In this document: one piece after another, positions 46,921-59,796 of the stretch | How positions within the stretch are numbered: the stretch's first letter is position 1 | Layout of the letters: the number at the start of each line of letters is the position of its first letter | Position numbers and translations under genes: made by a program | Source: Opisthocomus hoazin | Taxonomy: Eukaryota; Chordata; Aves; Opisthocomiformes; Opisthocomidae | Assembly: GCF_030867145.1 (NCBI RefSeq) | Contig: NC_134440.1 | Coordinates: 4,402,001-4,466,000 of the forward strand | Length of the DNA: 64,000 bases | Direction of reading: 5' to 3' | Notes under the pieces: model-generated | What the model was told of the DNA's origin: nothing | What the model saw: only the letters and a program-made list of their open reading frames with translations | Database searches by the model: none

Positions 46921-47913
46921 ATGAACCTCCGGCTCCTGCTTCTTTGCTTTACGGTTGCTGCTTCCTTCTTCAATGCTGCTCTTGCCTTTGGGTAAGTGGC
47001 TTACAATGACAGTTCTGAGTGTGTTCTTTATAAAGAAGCCCTGCCTGCATGCTTTGGGCCATGGCTCCCGGCAGAAGGGCTGACAGGGTATTTGATGAGG
47101 GTGACACCATCAAATGCTTGCCATCCAACAGAGAATCCTCCAACACCAAGAAAGGCCTCTGAGACCTACATTGCACTCATACAAGGGTATGATTGCTCTT
47201 TTGCCGAGAAAGTCCTTCACGACCAGCAGGCTAGATACCAAGCTGCTGTTGTCCACAATGTGGATTCAGAGCAACTGGTTACTGTGATGGCTGATGACAA
47301 AGAAATTAAGATACCATCACTCTTTACGGGACAATCGGTCTCCCTTCACTTGCAAAGGACACTGTAAGACGAGAAACAGGCATGCATCAGACTTCTGCCA
47401 CCCAAACAGTATTTGAATCCTTGTCAAGACAATGCTAAAATGCTGCAGGAAACTTTCGTCATGCAGGTTTTCAGGAATGTATTCTACATCATTATTTCCA
47501 CTATTGCAATTATGGGTGGCTTAAGCTTGTACAAGAGGGCTCACAAGAGAAAGCTTCACACATACGGGGAGGTAGACAATTACGAGACCCATGTGATCTG
47601 CATAGCAGAGTACAAGGAAGGGGACCACCTAAAGATCCTGGTCTGTTCTTACACTTACAGTTCCTTCATCGACACCTGGTTCTTCATCCAGTTTGGGAAG
47701 AGGAGACGTCCCTTCTGCAAGCAGGTGGTGAAAACCCAAAGGCAAGGTGACGTGCCAGATCAGGCTGGCGAAGGTGTGAATGAGGAGAAACAGGACTCTG
47801 AAGACAATGCAGTCATAGAAGGGCGTGAAGAGGAATACATTGAAGAGGAGAAAGATGATGCAAGCACAGTGGAAGAGGAATGGTTTGATGCACAGCAGAA
47901 CAGCACCAATTGA
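46921..47913 (+). pseudogene. Array unit 1 (type A): broken ZNRF4/RNF13-like gene, RING ligands lost
   Basis: One reading frame of 331 codons runs from the ATG at 46921 to the stop ending at 47913, with TAA at 46993-46995 and 47365-47367 inside it and no frameshift. Parts in order: a 24-residue signal peptide; after the first stop a PA domain with the ZNRF4-like phrases LPAEGLTGYLM, SNACHP, YDCSFAEKVL and AAVVHNVDSEQL; after the second stop a short loop, a membrane segment (RNVFYIIISTIAIMGGLSLY), a degenerate RING and an acidic tail (EEEYIEEEKDDASTVEEEWF). Of eight RING ligands only three cysteines remain, in HVICIAEY, ILVCSYTY and RRPFCKQ. The first stop overlaps a perfect donor (G|GTAAGT). 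The frame is intronless. It is most likely a pseudogene amplified after decay. Alternatives are a spliced non-coding RNA, or a short membrane protein starting at the ATG at 47440. Confidence 0.8.
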
Positions 47914-48488
47914 GCTGTGACCAGGATAAGTTATCATTAAATTGAGGGGAGTCTCCCCTGTGCTTTCTTTCAGCTCTTGCTGCAGACTAGCTTGTATTGG
48001 GAAGCAATTAACAGCACAGCTTTGGCTGCTCTCCCTGGTCCCCGCAATGAAAAAAAAAGGCATGAAATCTCAGCTGGAAATACCAAAAACTCCCTGAGCC
48101 ACAGCAATGGGGGAGAAGCAGAAAGGAGGAGGGAAGCAGGGATGTAAGAACATTTGGTATGGGAACTGGCTTACAGCTATTGGGATACTTCCTCCATTCC
48201 CTCTCAAAATACACATGTATGGACACATGGGCACTCCCCAAAGCCATTCCCGATGTGGCCCGAAGGATTATTTAGGACAGTGTCCTGGGAGTGCTTGGGG
48301 TTCAGCCAGTAGTGCAAAGACAGAACTGGGCAGATTTGATGGGGTCCGGTGTCTGCACCCACAGTCGAGATTTCCACTGCAGGAGTTAGAGCTCCATGAA
48401 ACAAATTACATCTAATTTGAGCGGGTATGTGGTGTCCAAGGAGCATCACCATGCAAATATTTATTCAATTATTTATTCAATTATTAAC
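47914..48488 (+). other. Unit 1 downstream region to the unit junction
   Basis: About 575 bp without a supported gene. It has a good splice-acceptor-like sequence (TGCTTTCTTTCAG, near 47960-47974), an A run of nine, and near its end a 12-bp word TTTATTCAATTA repeated twice directly before the junction. The acceptor could pair with the donor at 46992, which would splice out the whole PA-TM-RING body; this is only a possibility. Confidence 0.45.
47936..47941 (+). terminator. Possible polyadenylation signal ATTAAA
   Basis: ATTAAA lies 23 bp after the stop codon of unit 1 and is followed within about 40 bp by a GT/T-rich stretch. ATTAAA is the commonest variant of AATAAA. It recurs in each unit. 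Confidence 0.4.
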
Positions 48489-51315
48489 CTGTTTGTTAAA
48501 AGGTACAGGTTTTTAGGGATTTGTGGTTCTGAACTGACCTGGGTTCACTGCGTATTCAGACCTAGTTCATTCCAACAACCAAGAGCTACTGCATTCCCAT
48601 CAGGCTGGTGTTCCTCCGGGCACTGAGCAGTCACCATACAAGTGGGAATTGCCTGGAAGATGGGAGTTTCTGCTGTCAAACACTCTGGGAGGGAGGGACA
48701 ATACTTGTCCCTTATGCTTTCCAGTCCTTTTTCAGTTTTTCCACCATAATTTTAAAATCAGTTTTTACAGACAGAAGCTTAAGTCTTTTTTAGCTTTTTC
48801 ATTTCCAACAGCTAAAATTTTAAAGTAAATAAGGTGAAAAGCCCCAATAGATGTTGAAGGTAGCCCTCCCAAGCTCATCCACCACCCACTCTCACTGTGG
48901 TAGGACAGGAGACCAACAAGCTCAGCCTCAGCAAGACCCTATCGTATCAGCCCCTTCAGCAGAGCTAGCTGCTCACCCAGGGGCCTTGGAGGTGGATCTG
49001 CCCTCTCACCAGTTTGGGTAATGGCAGAGTGAGGCCACACGGGCAAACAGAGACTTTCAACTTCTGCTAGCTGCCATTCTGACCGGCAGTTACCAATCAA
49101 CTCATTTGAAATGGCAGAAACCTCTTCTACCCTAAGCAATTTATTTGGCTTGGTATCACTTCAAACATCACAATTTTGAGAAAAAAGTGCATGTTCGCCA
49201 GACCAATCCAAGCTGCCACACACCCCCCCAGCAGACAGAAGCTTGTTCCCACTCTGCCACGTTTTTCAGCAACAGACACGTAGCTGATGGGGAGGCTCAT
49301 TCACCCTGTCTGCACATCATCAGCAAAAGGAGACTGGCATCCTCTAGGTACCCAGAGGGAGATGAAGTTAGAAGCTACGTGCTTGGAGCAGACCAGAAAG
49401 GAAGGGGAGAAGAGGTTTAAGCAGGTTTGCAGTAATGTTACACAGCCCAGCCTTGGGAAACGGTCACCGGGTGATGTCACAGATCTGCAGAGATGACCTA
49501 AGGGTGTTGCTTAGCCACTAGAGACAACAAAAGAGAAGAGTTCTACCCTTAGAACCTCCGGAACCTGCAGAAAGCCTGTGGAGACCTCTAGGGCAGAAGC
49601 AGGTTTTGATCTCCGTCCTGCTGCGGCTCCAAGTCACGGCATAGTGATATCATCCAGGTGGGATTGTGGCTCTGTGACTGCCTCTTACACTTTTCCTTCG
49701 GGACAAGCCGGGAAATTGGTGTTCAGAGCTACCCAACTGCCTCCATCATGAACCTCCGGCTCCTGCTTCTTTGCTTTACGGTTGCTGCTTCCTTCTTCAA
49801 TGCTGCTCTTGCCTTTGGGTAAGTGGCTTACAATGACAGTTCTGAGTGTGTTCTTTATAAAGCCCTGCCTGCATGCTTTGGGCCATGGCTCCCGGCAGAA
49901 GGGCTGACAGGGTATTTGATGAGGGTGACACCATCAAATGCTTGCCATCCAACAGAGAATCCTCCAACACCAAGAAAGGCCTCTGAGACCTACATTGCAC
50001 TCATACAAGGGTATGATTGCTCTTTTGCCGAGAAAGTCCTTCACGACCAGCAGGCTAGATACCAAGCTGCTGTTGTCCACAATGTGGATTCAGAGCAACT
50101 GGTTACTGTGATGGCTGATGACAAAGAAATTAAGATACCATCACTCTTTACGGGACAATCGGTCTCCCTTCACTTGCAAAGGACACTGTAAGACGAGAAA
50201 CAGGCATGCATCAGACTTCTGCCACCCAAACAGTATTTGAATCCTTGTCAAGACAATGCTAAAATGCTGCAGGAAGCTTTCGTCATGCAGGTTTTCAGGA
50301 ATGTATTCTACATCATTATTTCCACTATTGCAATTATGGGTGGCTTAAGCTTGTACAAGAGGGCTCACAAGAGAAAGCTTCACACATACGGGGAGGTAGA
50401 CAATTACGAGACCCATGTGATCTGCATAGCAGAGTACAAGGAAGGGGACCACCTAAAGATCCTGGTCTGTTCTTACACTTACAGTTCCTTCATCGACACC
50501 TGGTTCTTCATCCAGTTTGGGAAGAGGAGACGTCCCTTCTGCAAGCAGGTGGTGAAAACCCAAAGGCAAGGTGACGTGCCAGATCAGGCTGGCGAAGGTG
50601 TGAATGAGGAGAAACAGGACTCTGAAGACAATGCAGTCATAGAAGGGCGTGAAGAGGAATACATTGAAGAGGAGAAAGATGATGCAAGCACAGTGGAAGA
50701 GGAATGGTTTGATGCACAGCAGAACAGCACCACTTGAGCTGTGACCAGGATAAGTTATCATTAAATTGAGGGGAGTCTCCCCTGTGCTTTCTTTCAGCTC
50801 TTGCTGCAGACTAGCTTGTATTGGGAAGCAATTAACAGCACAGCTTTGGCTGCTCTCCCTGGTCCCCGCAATGAAAAAAAAAAAAGGCATGAAATCTCAG
50901 CTGGAAATACCAAAAACTCCCTGAGCCACAGCAATGGGGGAGAAGCAGAAAGGAGGAGGGAAGCAGGGATGTAAGAACATTTGGTATGGGAACTGGCTTA
51001 CAGCTATTGGGATACTTCCTCAATTCCCTCTCAAAATACACATGTATGGACACATGGGCACTCCCCAAAGCCATTCCCGATGTGGCCCGAAGGATTATTT
51101 AGGACAGTGTCCTGGGAGTGCTTGGGGTTCAGCCAGTAGTGCAAAGACAGAACTGGGCAGATTTGATGGGGTCCGGTGTCTGCACCCACAGTCGAGATTT
51201 CCACTGCAGGAGTTAGAGCTCCATGAAACAAATTACATCTAATTTGAGCGGGTATGTGGTGTCCAAGGAGCATCACCATGCAAATATTTATTCAATTATT
51301 TATTCAATTATTAAC
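48489..51315 (+). repeat. Array unit 2, type B1
   Basis: 2827 bp. Type marks: AAAGCCC (3 bp shorter), GAAGCTTTCG, GTGAATGAGG, an A run of twelve, CCTCAATTCCC. It shares all marks seen with unit 4. Confidence 0.95.
49748..50737 (+). pseudogene. Array unit 2: broken ZNRF4/RNF13-like gene (B1)
   Basis: 330 codons, one fewer than unit 1 (a Glu codon lost after LYK). In-frame TAA stops lie at 49820-49822 and 50189-50191, as in unit 1. Changes from type A: Thr to Ala in LQEAFVMQ and Asn to Thr at the last residue. The three remaining RING cysteines are unchanged. Confidence 0.8.
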
Positions 51316-54142
51316 CTGTTTGTTAAAAGGTACAGGTTTTTAGGGATTTGTGGTTCTGAACTGACCTGGGTTCACTGCGTATTCAGACCTAGTTCATTCC
51401 AACAACCAAGAGCTACTGCATTCCCATCAGGCTGGTGTTCCTCCGGGCACTGAGCAGTCACCATACAAGTGGGAATTGCCTGGAAGATGGGAGTTTCTGC
51501 TGTCAAACACTCTGGGAGGGAGGGACAATACTTGTCCCTTATGCTTTCCAGTCCTTTTTCAGTTTTTCCACCATAATTTTAAAATCAGTTTTTACAGACA
51601 GAAGCTTAAGTCTTTTTTAGCTTTTTCATTTCCAACAGCTAAAATTTTAAAGTAAATAAGGTGAAAAGCCCCAATAGATGTTGAAGGTAGCCCTCCCAAG
51701 CTCATCCACCACCCACTCTCACTGTGGTAGGACAGGAGACCAACAAGCTCAGCCTCAGCAAGACCCTATCGTATCAGCCCCTTCAGCAGAGCTAGCTGCT
51801 CACCCAGGGGCCTTGGAGGTGGATCTGCCCTCTCACCAGTTTGGGTAATGGCAGAGTGAGGCCACACGGGCAAACAGAGACTTTCAACTTCTGCTAGCTG
51901 CCATTCTGACCGGCAGTTACCAATCAACTCATTTGAAATGGCAGAAACCTCTTCTACCCTAAGCAATTTATTTGGCTTGGTATCACTTCAAACATCACAA
52001 TTTTGAGAAAAAAGTGCATGTTCGCCAGACCAATCCAAGCTGCCACACACCCCCCCAGCAGACAGAAGCTTGTTCCCACTCTGCCACGTTTTTCAGCAAC
52101 AGACACGTAGCTGATGGGGAGGCTCATTCACCCTGTCTGCACATCATCAGCAAAAGGAGACTGGCATCCTCTAGGTACCCAGAGGGAGATGAAGTTAGAA
52201 GCTACGTGCTTGGAGCAGACCAGAAAGGAAGGGGAGAAGAGGTTTAAGCAGGTTTGCAGTAATGTTACACAGCCCAGCCTTGGGAAACGGTCACCGGGTG
52301 ATGTCACAGATCTGCAGAGATGACCTAAGGGTGTTGCTTAGCCACTAGAGACAACAAAAGAGAAGAGTTCTACCCTTAGAACCTCCGGAACCTGCAGAAA
52401 GCCTGTGGAGACCTCTAGGGCAGAAGCAGGTTTTGATCTCCGTCCTGCTGCGGCTCCAAGTCACGGCATAGTGATATCATCCAGGTGGGATTGTGGCTCT
52501 GTGACTGCCTCTTACACTTTTCCTTCGGGACAAGCCGGGAAATTGGTGTTCAGAGCTACCCAACTGCCTCCATCATGAACCTCCGGCTCCTGCTTCTTTG
52601 CTTTACGGTTGCTGCTTCCTTCTTCAATGCTGCTCTTGCCTTTGGGTAAGTGGCTTACAATGACAGTTCTGAGTGTGTTCTTTATAAAGCCCTGCCTGCA
52701 TGCTTTGGGCCATGGCTCCCGGCAGAAGGGCTGACAGGGTATTTGATGAGGGTGACACCATCAAATGCTTGCCATCCAACAGAGAATCCTCCAACACCAA
52801 GAAAGGCCTCTGAGACCTACATTGCACTCATACAAGGGTATGATTGCTCTTTTGCCGAGAAAGTCCTTCACGACCAGCAGGCTAGATACCAAGCTGCTGT
52901 TGTCCACAATGTGGATTCAGAGCAACTGGTTACTGTGATGGCTGATGACAAAGAAATTAAGATACCATCACTCTTTACGGGACAATCGGTCTCCCTTCAC
53001 TTGCAAAGGACACTGTAAGACGAGAAACAGGCATGCATCAGACTTCTGCCACCCAAACAGTATTTGAATCCTTGTCAAGACAATGCTAAAATGCTGCAGG
53101 AAGCTTTCGTCATGCAGGTTTTCAGGAATGTATTCTACATCATTATTTCCACTATTGCAATTATGGGTGGCTTAAGCTTGTACAAGAGGGCTCACAAGAG
53201 AAAGCTTCACACATACGGGGAGGTAGACAATTACGAGACCCATGTGATCTGCATAGCAGAGTACAAGGAAGGGGACCACCTAAAGATCCTGGTCTGTTCT
53301 TACACTTACAGTTCCTTCATCGACACCTGGTTCTTCATCCAGTTTGGGAAGAGGAGACGTCCCTTCTGCAAGCAGGTGGTGAAAACCCAAAGGCAAGGTG
53401 ACGTGCCAGATCAGGCTGGCGAAGGTGTGAATAAGGAGAAACAGGACTCTGAAGACAATGCAGTCATAGAAGGGCGTGAAGAGGAATACATTGAAGAGGA
53501 GAAAGATGATGCAAGCACAGTGGAAGAGGAATGGTTTGATGCACAGCAGAACAGCACCACTTGAGCTGTGACCAGGATAAGTTATCATTAAATTGAGGGG
53601 AGTCTCCCCTGTGCTTTCTTTCAGCTCTTGCTGCAGACTAGCTTGTATTGGGAAGCAATTAACAGCACAGCTTTGGCTGCTCTCCCTGGTCCCCGCAATG
53701 AAAAAAAAAAAAGGCATGAAATCTCAGCTGGAAATACCAAAAACTCCCTGAGCCACAGCAATGGGGGAGAAGCAGAAAGGAGGAGGGAAGCAGGGATGTA
53801 AGAACATTTGGTATGGGAACTGGCTTACAGCTATTGGGATACTTCCTCCATTCCCTCTCAAAATACACATGTATGGACACATGGGCACTCCCCAAAGCCA
53901 TTCCCGATGTGGCCCGAAGGATTATTTAGGACAGTGTCCTGGGAGTGCTTGGGGTTCAGCCAGTAGTGCAAAGACAGAACTGGGCAGATTTGATGGGGTC
54001 CGGTGTCTGCACCCACAGTCGAGATTTCCACTGCAGGAGTTAGAGCTCCATGAAACAAATTACATCTAATTTGAGCGGGTATGTGGTGTCCAAGGAGCAT
54101 CACCATGCAAATATTTATTCAATTATTTATTCAATTATTAAC
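51316..54142 (+). repeat. Array unit 3, type B2
   Basis: 2827 bp. It has the B marks (AAAGCCC, GAAGCTTTCG, twelve A) but GTGAATAAGG and CCTCCATTCCC, which it shares with unit 5. Confidence 0.95.
52575..53564 (+). pseudogene. Array unit 3: broken ZNRF4/RNF13-like gene (B2)
   Basis: As unit 2, but Glu to Lys in the acidic tail (GVNKEKQD in place of GVNEEKQD). Stops lie at 52647-52649 and 53016-53018. Confidence 0.8.
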
Positions 54143-56969
54143 CTGTTTGTTAAAAGGTACAGGTTTTTAGGGATTTGTGGTTCTGAACTGACCTGGGTTC
54201 ACTGCGTATTCAGACCTAGTTCATTCCAACAACCAAGAGCTACTGCATTCCCATCAGGCTGGTGTTCCTCCGGGCACTGAGCAGTCACCATACAAGTGGG
54301 AATTGCCTGGAAGATGGGAGTTTCTGCTGTCAAACACTCTGGGAGGGAGGGACAATACTTGTCCCTTATGCTTTCCAGTCCTTTTTCAGTTTTTCCACCA
54401 TAATTTTAAAATCAGTTTTTACAGACAGAAGCTTAAGTCTTTTTTAGCTTTTTCATTTCCAACAGCTAAAATTTTAAAGTAAATAAGGTGAAAAGCCCCA
54501 ATAGATGTTGAAGGTAGCCCTCCCAAGCTCATCCACCACCCACTCTCACTGTGGTAGGACAGGAGACCAACAAGCTCAGCCTCAGCAAGACCCTATCGTA
54601 TCAGCCCCTTCAGCAGAGCTAGCTGCTCACCCAGGGGCCTTGGAGGTGGATCTGCCCTCTCACCAGTTTGGGTAATGGCAGAGTGAGGCCACACGGGCAA
54701 ACAGAGACTTTCAACTTCTGCTAGCTGCCATTCTGACCGGCAGTTACCAATCAACTCATTTGAAATGGCAGAAACCTCTTCTACCCTAAGCAATTTATTT
54801 GGCTTGGTATCACTTCAAACATCACAATTTTGAGAAAAAAGTGCATGTTCGCCAGACCAATCCAAGCTGCCACACACCCCCCCAGCAGACAGAAGCTTGT
54901 TCCCACTCTGCCACGTTTTTCAGCAACAGACACGTAGCTGATGGGGAGGCTCATTCACCCTGTCTGCACATCATCAGCAAAAGGAGACTGGCATCCTCTA
55001 GGTACCCAGAGGGAGATGAAGTTAGAAGCTACGTGCTTGGAGCAGACCAGAAAGGAAGGGGAGAAGAGGTTTAAGCAGGTTTGCAGTAATGTTACACAGC
55101 CCAGCCTTGGGAAACGGTCACCGGGTGATGTCACAGATCTGCAGAGATGACCTAAGGGTGTTGCTTAGCCACTAGAGACAACAAAAGAGAAGAGTTCTAC
55201 CCTTAGAACCTCCGGAACCTGCAGAAAGCCTGTGGAGACCTCTAGGGCAGAAGCAGGTTTTGATCTCCGTCCTGCTGCGGCTCCAAGTCACGGCATAGTG
55301 ATATCATCCAGGTGGGATTGTGGCTCTGTGACTGCCTCTTACACTTTTCCTTCGGGACAAGCCGGGAAATTGGTGTTCAGAGCTACCCAACTGCCTCCAT
55401 CATGAACCTCCGGCTCCTGCTTCTTTGCTTTACGGTTGCTGCTTCCTTCTTCAATGCTGCTCTTGCCTTTGGGTAAGTGGCTTACAATGACAGTTCTGAG
55501 TGTGTTCTTTATAAAGCCCTGCCTGCATGCTTTGGGCCATGGCTCCCGGCAGAAGGGCTGACAGGGTATTTGATGAGGGTGACACCATCAAATGCTTGCC
55601 ATCCAACAGAGAATCCTCCAACACCAAGAAAGGCCTCTGAGACCTACATTGCACTCATACAAGGGTATGATTGCTCTTTTGCCGAGAAAGTCCTTCACGA
55701 CCAGCAGGCTAGATACCAAGCTGCTGTTGTCCACAATGTGGATTCAGAGCAACTGGTTACTGTGATGGCTGATGACAAAGAAATTAAGATACCATCACTC
55801 TTTACGGGACAATCGGTCTCCCTTCACTTGCAAAGGACACTGTAAGACGAGAAACAGGCATGCATCAGACTTCTGCCACCCAAACAGTATTTGAATCCTT
55901 GTCAAGACAATGCTAAAATGCTGCAGGAAGCTTTCGTCATGCAGGTTTTCAGGAATGTATTCTACATCATTATTTCCACTATTGCAATTATGGGTGGCTT
56001 AAGCTTGTACAAGAGGGCTCACAAGAGAAAGCTTCACACATACGGGGAGGTAGACAATTACGAGACCCATGTGATCTGCATAGCAGAGTACAAGGAAGGG
56101 GACCACCTAAAGATCCTGGTCTGTTCTTACACTTACAGTTCCTTCATCGACACCTGGTTCTTCATCCAGTTTGGGAAGAGGAGACGTCCCTTCTGCAAGC
56201 AGGTGGTGAAAACCCAAAGGCAAGGTGACGTGCCAGATCAGGCTGGCGAAGGTGTGAATGAGGAGAAACAGGACTCTGAAGACAATGCAGTCATAGAAGG
56301 GCGTGAAGAGGAATACATTGAAGAGGAGAAAGATGATGCAAGCACAGTGGAAGAGGAATGGTTTGATGCACAGCAGAACAGCACCACTTGAGCTGTGACC
56401 AGGATAAGTTATCATTAAATTGAGGGGAGTCTCCCCTGTGCTTTCTTTCAGCTCTTGCTGCAGACTAGCTTGTATTGGGAAGCAATTAACAGCACAGCTT
56501 TGGCTGCTCTCCCTGGTCCCCGCAATGAAAAAAAAAAAAGGCATGAAATCTCAGCTGGAAATACCAAAAACTCCCTGAGCCACAGCAATGGGGGAGAAGC
56601 AGAAAGGAGGAGGGAAGCAGGGATGTAAGAACATTTGGTATGGGAACTGGCTTACAGCTATTGGGATACTTCCTCAATTCCCTCTCAAAATACACATGTA
56701 TGGACACATGGGCACTCCCCAAAGCCATTCCCGATGTGGCCCGAAGGATTATTTAGGACAGTGTCCTGGGAGTGCTTGGGGTTCAGCCAGTAGTGCAAAG
56801 ACAGAACTGGGCAGATTTGATGGGGTCCGGTGTCTGCACCCACAGTCGAGATTTCCACTGCAGGAGTTAGAGCTCCATGAAACAAATTACATCTAATTTG
56901 AGCGGGTATGTGGTGTCCAAGGAGCATCACCATGCAAATATTTATTCAATTATTTATTCAATTATTAAC
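54143..56969 (+). repeat. Array unit 4, type B1
   Basis: 2827 bp; the marks equal those of unit 2, 5654 bp to the left. Confidence 0.95.
55402..56391 (+). pseudogene. Array unit 4: broken ZNRF4/RNF13-like gene (B1)
   Basis: The translation agrees with unit 2 throughout. Stops lie at 55474-55476 and 55843-55845. Confidence 0.8.
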
Positions 56970-59796
56970 CTGTTTGTTAAAAGGTACAGGTTTTTAGGGA
57001 TTTGTGGTTCTGAACTGACCTGGGTTCACTGCGTATTCAGACCTAGTTCATTCCAACAACCAAGAGCTACTGCATTCCCATCAGGCTGGTGTTCCTCCGG
57101 GCACTGAGCAGTCACCATACAAGTGGGAATTGCCTGGAAGATGGGAGTTTCTGCTGTCAAACACTCTGGGAGGGAGGGACAATACTTGTCCCTTATGCTT
57201 TCCAGTCCTTTTTCAGTTTTTCCACCATAATTTTAAAATCAGTTTTTACAGACAGAAGCTTAAGTCTTTTTTAGCTTTTTCATTTCCAACAGCTAAAATT
57301 TTAAAGTAAATAAGGTGAAAAGCCCCAATAGATGTTGAAGGTAGCCCTCCCAAGCTCATCCACCACCCACTCTCACTGTGGTAGGACAGGAGACCAACAA
57401 GCTCAGCCTCAGCAAGACCCTATCGTATCAGCCCCTTCAGCAGAGCTAGCTGCTCACCCAGGGGCCTTGGAGGTGGATCTGCCCTCTCACCAGTTTGGGT
57501 AATGGCAGAGTGAGGCCACACGGGCAAACAGAGACTTTCAACTTCTGCTAGCTGCCATTCTGACCGGCAGTTACCAATCAACTCATTTGAAATGGCAGAA
57601 ACCTCTTCTACCCTAAGCAATTTATTTGGCTTGGTATCACTTCAAACATCACAATTTTGAGAAAAAAGTGCATGTTCGCCAGACCAATCCAAGCTGCCAC
57701 ACACCCCCCCAGCAGACAGAAGCTTGTTCCCACTCTGCCACGTTTTTCAGCAACAGACACGTAGCTGATGGGGAGGCTCATTCACCCTGTCTGCACATCA
57801 TCAGCAAAAGGAGACTGGCATCCTCTAGGTACCCAGAGGGAGATGAAGTTAGAAGCTACGTGCTTGGAGCAGACCAGAAAGGAAGGGGAGAAGAGGTTTA
57901 AGCAGGTTTGCAGTAATGTTACACAGCCCAGCCTTGGGAAACGGTCACCGGGTGATGTCACAGATCTGCAGAGATGACCTAAGGGTGTTGCTTAGCCACT
58001 AGAGACAACAAAAGAGAAGAGTTCTACCCTTAGAACCTCCGGAACCTGCAGAAAGCCTGTGGAGACCTCTAGGGCAGAAGCAGGTTTTGATCTCCGTCCT
58101 GCTGCGGCTCCAAGTCACGGCATAGTGATATCATCCAGGTGGGATTGTGGCTCTGTGACTGCCTCTTACACTTTTCCTTCGGGACAAGCCGGGAAATTGG
58201 TGTTCAGAGCTACCCAACTGCCTCCATCATGAACCTCCGGCTCCTGCTTCTTTGCTTTACGGTTGCTGCTTCCTTCTTCAATGCTGCTCTTGCCTTTGGG
58301 TAAGTGGCTTACAATGACAGTTCTGAGTGTGTTCTTTATAAAGCCCTGCCTGCATGCTTTGGGCCATGGCTCCCGGCAGAAGGGCTGACAGGGTATTTGA
58401 TGAGGGTGACACCATCAAATGCTTGCCATCCAACAGAGAATCCTCCAACACCAAGAAAGGCCTCTGAGACCTACATTGCACTCATACAAGGGTATGATTG
58501 CTCTTTTGCCGAGAAAGTCCTTCACGACCAGCAGGCTAGATACCAAGCTGCTGTTGTCCACAATGTGGATTCAGAGCAACTGGTTACTGTGATGGCTGAT
58601 GACAAAGAAATTAAGATACCATCACTCTTTACGGGACAATCGGTCTCCCTTCACTTGCAAAGGACACTGTAAGACGAGAAACAGGCATGCATCAGACTTC
58701 TGCCACCCAAACAGTATTTGAATCCTTGTCAAGACAATGCTAAAATGCTGCAGGAAGCTTTCGTCATGCAGGTTTTCAGGAATGTATTCTACATCATTAT
58801 TTCCACTATTGCAATTATGGGTGGCTTAAGCTTGTACAAGAGGGCTCACAAGAGAAAGCTTCACACATACGGGGAGGTAGACAATTACGAGACCCATGTG
58901 ATCTGCATAGCAGAGTACAAGGAAGGGGACCACCTAAAGATCCTGGTCTGTTCTTACACTTACAGTTCCTTCATCGACACCTGGTTCTTCATCCAGTTTG
59001 GGAAGAGGAGACGTCCCTTCTGCAAGCAGGTGGTGAAAACCCAAAGGCAAGGTGACGTGCCAGATCAGGCTGGCGAAGGTGTGAATAAGGAGAAACAGGA
59101 CTCTGAAGACAATGCAGTCATAGAAGGGCGTGAAGAGGAATACATTGAAGAGGAGAAAGATGATGCAAGCACAGTGGAAGAGGAATGGTTTGATGCACAG
59201 CAGAACAGCACCACTTGAGCTGTGACCAGGATAAGTTATCATTAAATTGAGGGGAGTCTCCCCTGTGCTTTCTTTCAGCTCTTGCTGCAGACTAGCTTGT
59301 ATTGGGAAGCAATTAACAGCACAGCTTTGGCTGCTCTCCCTGGTCCCCGCAATGAAAAAAAAAAAAGGCATGAAATCTCAGCTGGAAATACCAAAAACTC
59401 CCTGAGCCACAGCAATGGGGGAGAAGCAGAAAGGAGGAGGGAAGCAGGGATGTAAGAACATTTGGTATGGGAACTGGCTTACAGCTATTGGGATACTTCC
59501 TCCATTCCCTCTCAAAATACACATGTATGGACACATGGGCACTCCCCAAAGCCATTCCCGATGTGGCCCGAAGGATTATTTAGGACAGTGTCCTGGGAGT
59601 GCTTGGGGTTCAGCCAGTAGTGCAAAGACAGAACTGGGCAGATTTGATGGGGTCCGGTGTCTGCACCCACAGTCGAGATTTCCACTGCAGGAGTTAGAGC
59701 TCCATGAAACAAATTACATCTAATTTGAGCGGGTATGTGGTGTCCAAGGAGCATCACCATGCAAATATTTATTCAATTATTTATTCAATTATTAAC
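56970..59796 (+). repeat. Array unit 5, type B2
   Basis: 2827 bp; the marks equal those of unit 3, 5654 bp to the left, completing the second B1-B2 dimer. Confidence 0.95.
58229..59218 (+). pseudogene. Array unit 5: broken ZNRF4/RNF13-like gene (B2)
   Basis: The translation agrees with unit 3, including GVNKEKQD. Stops lie at 58301-58303 and 58670-58672. Confidence 0.8.

Noticed and set aside
47629-48063. Antisense frame of 144-145 codons in each array unit, rich in Leu and Phe and looking like a membrane protein
   Set aside because: It is the mirror of the acidic tail: Glu codons read backwards give Leu and Phe. It has no homologue I know and no promoter signal.
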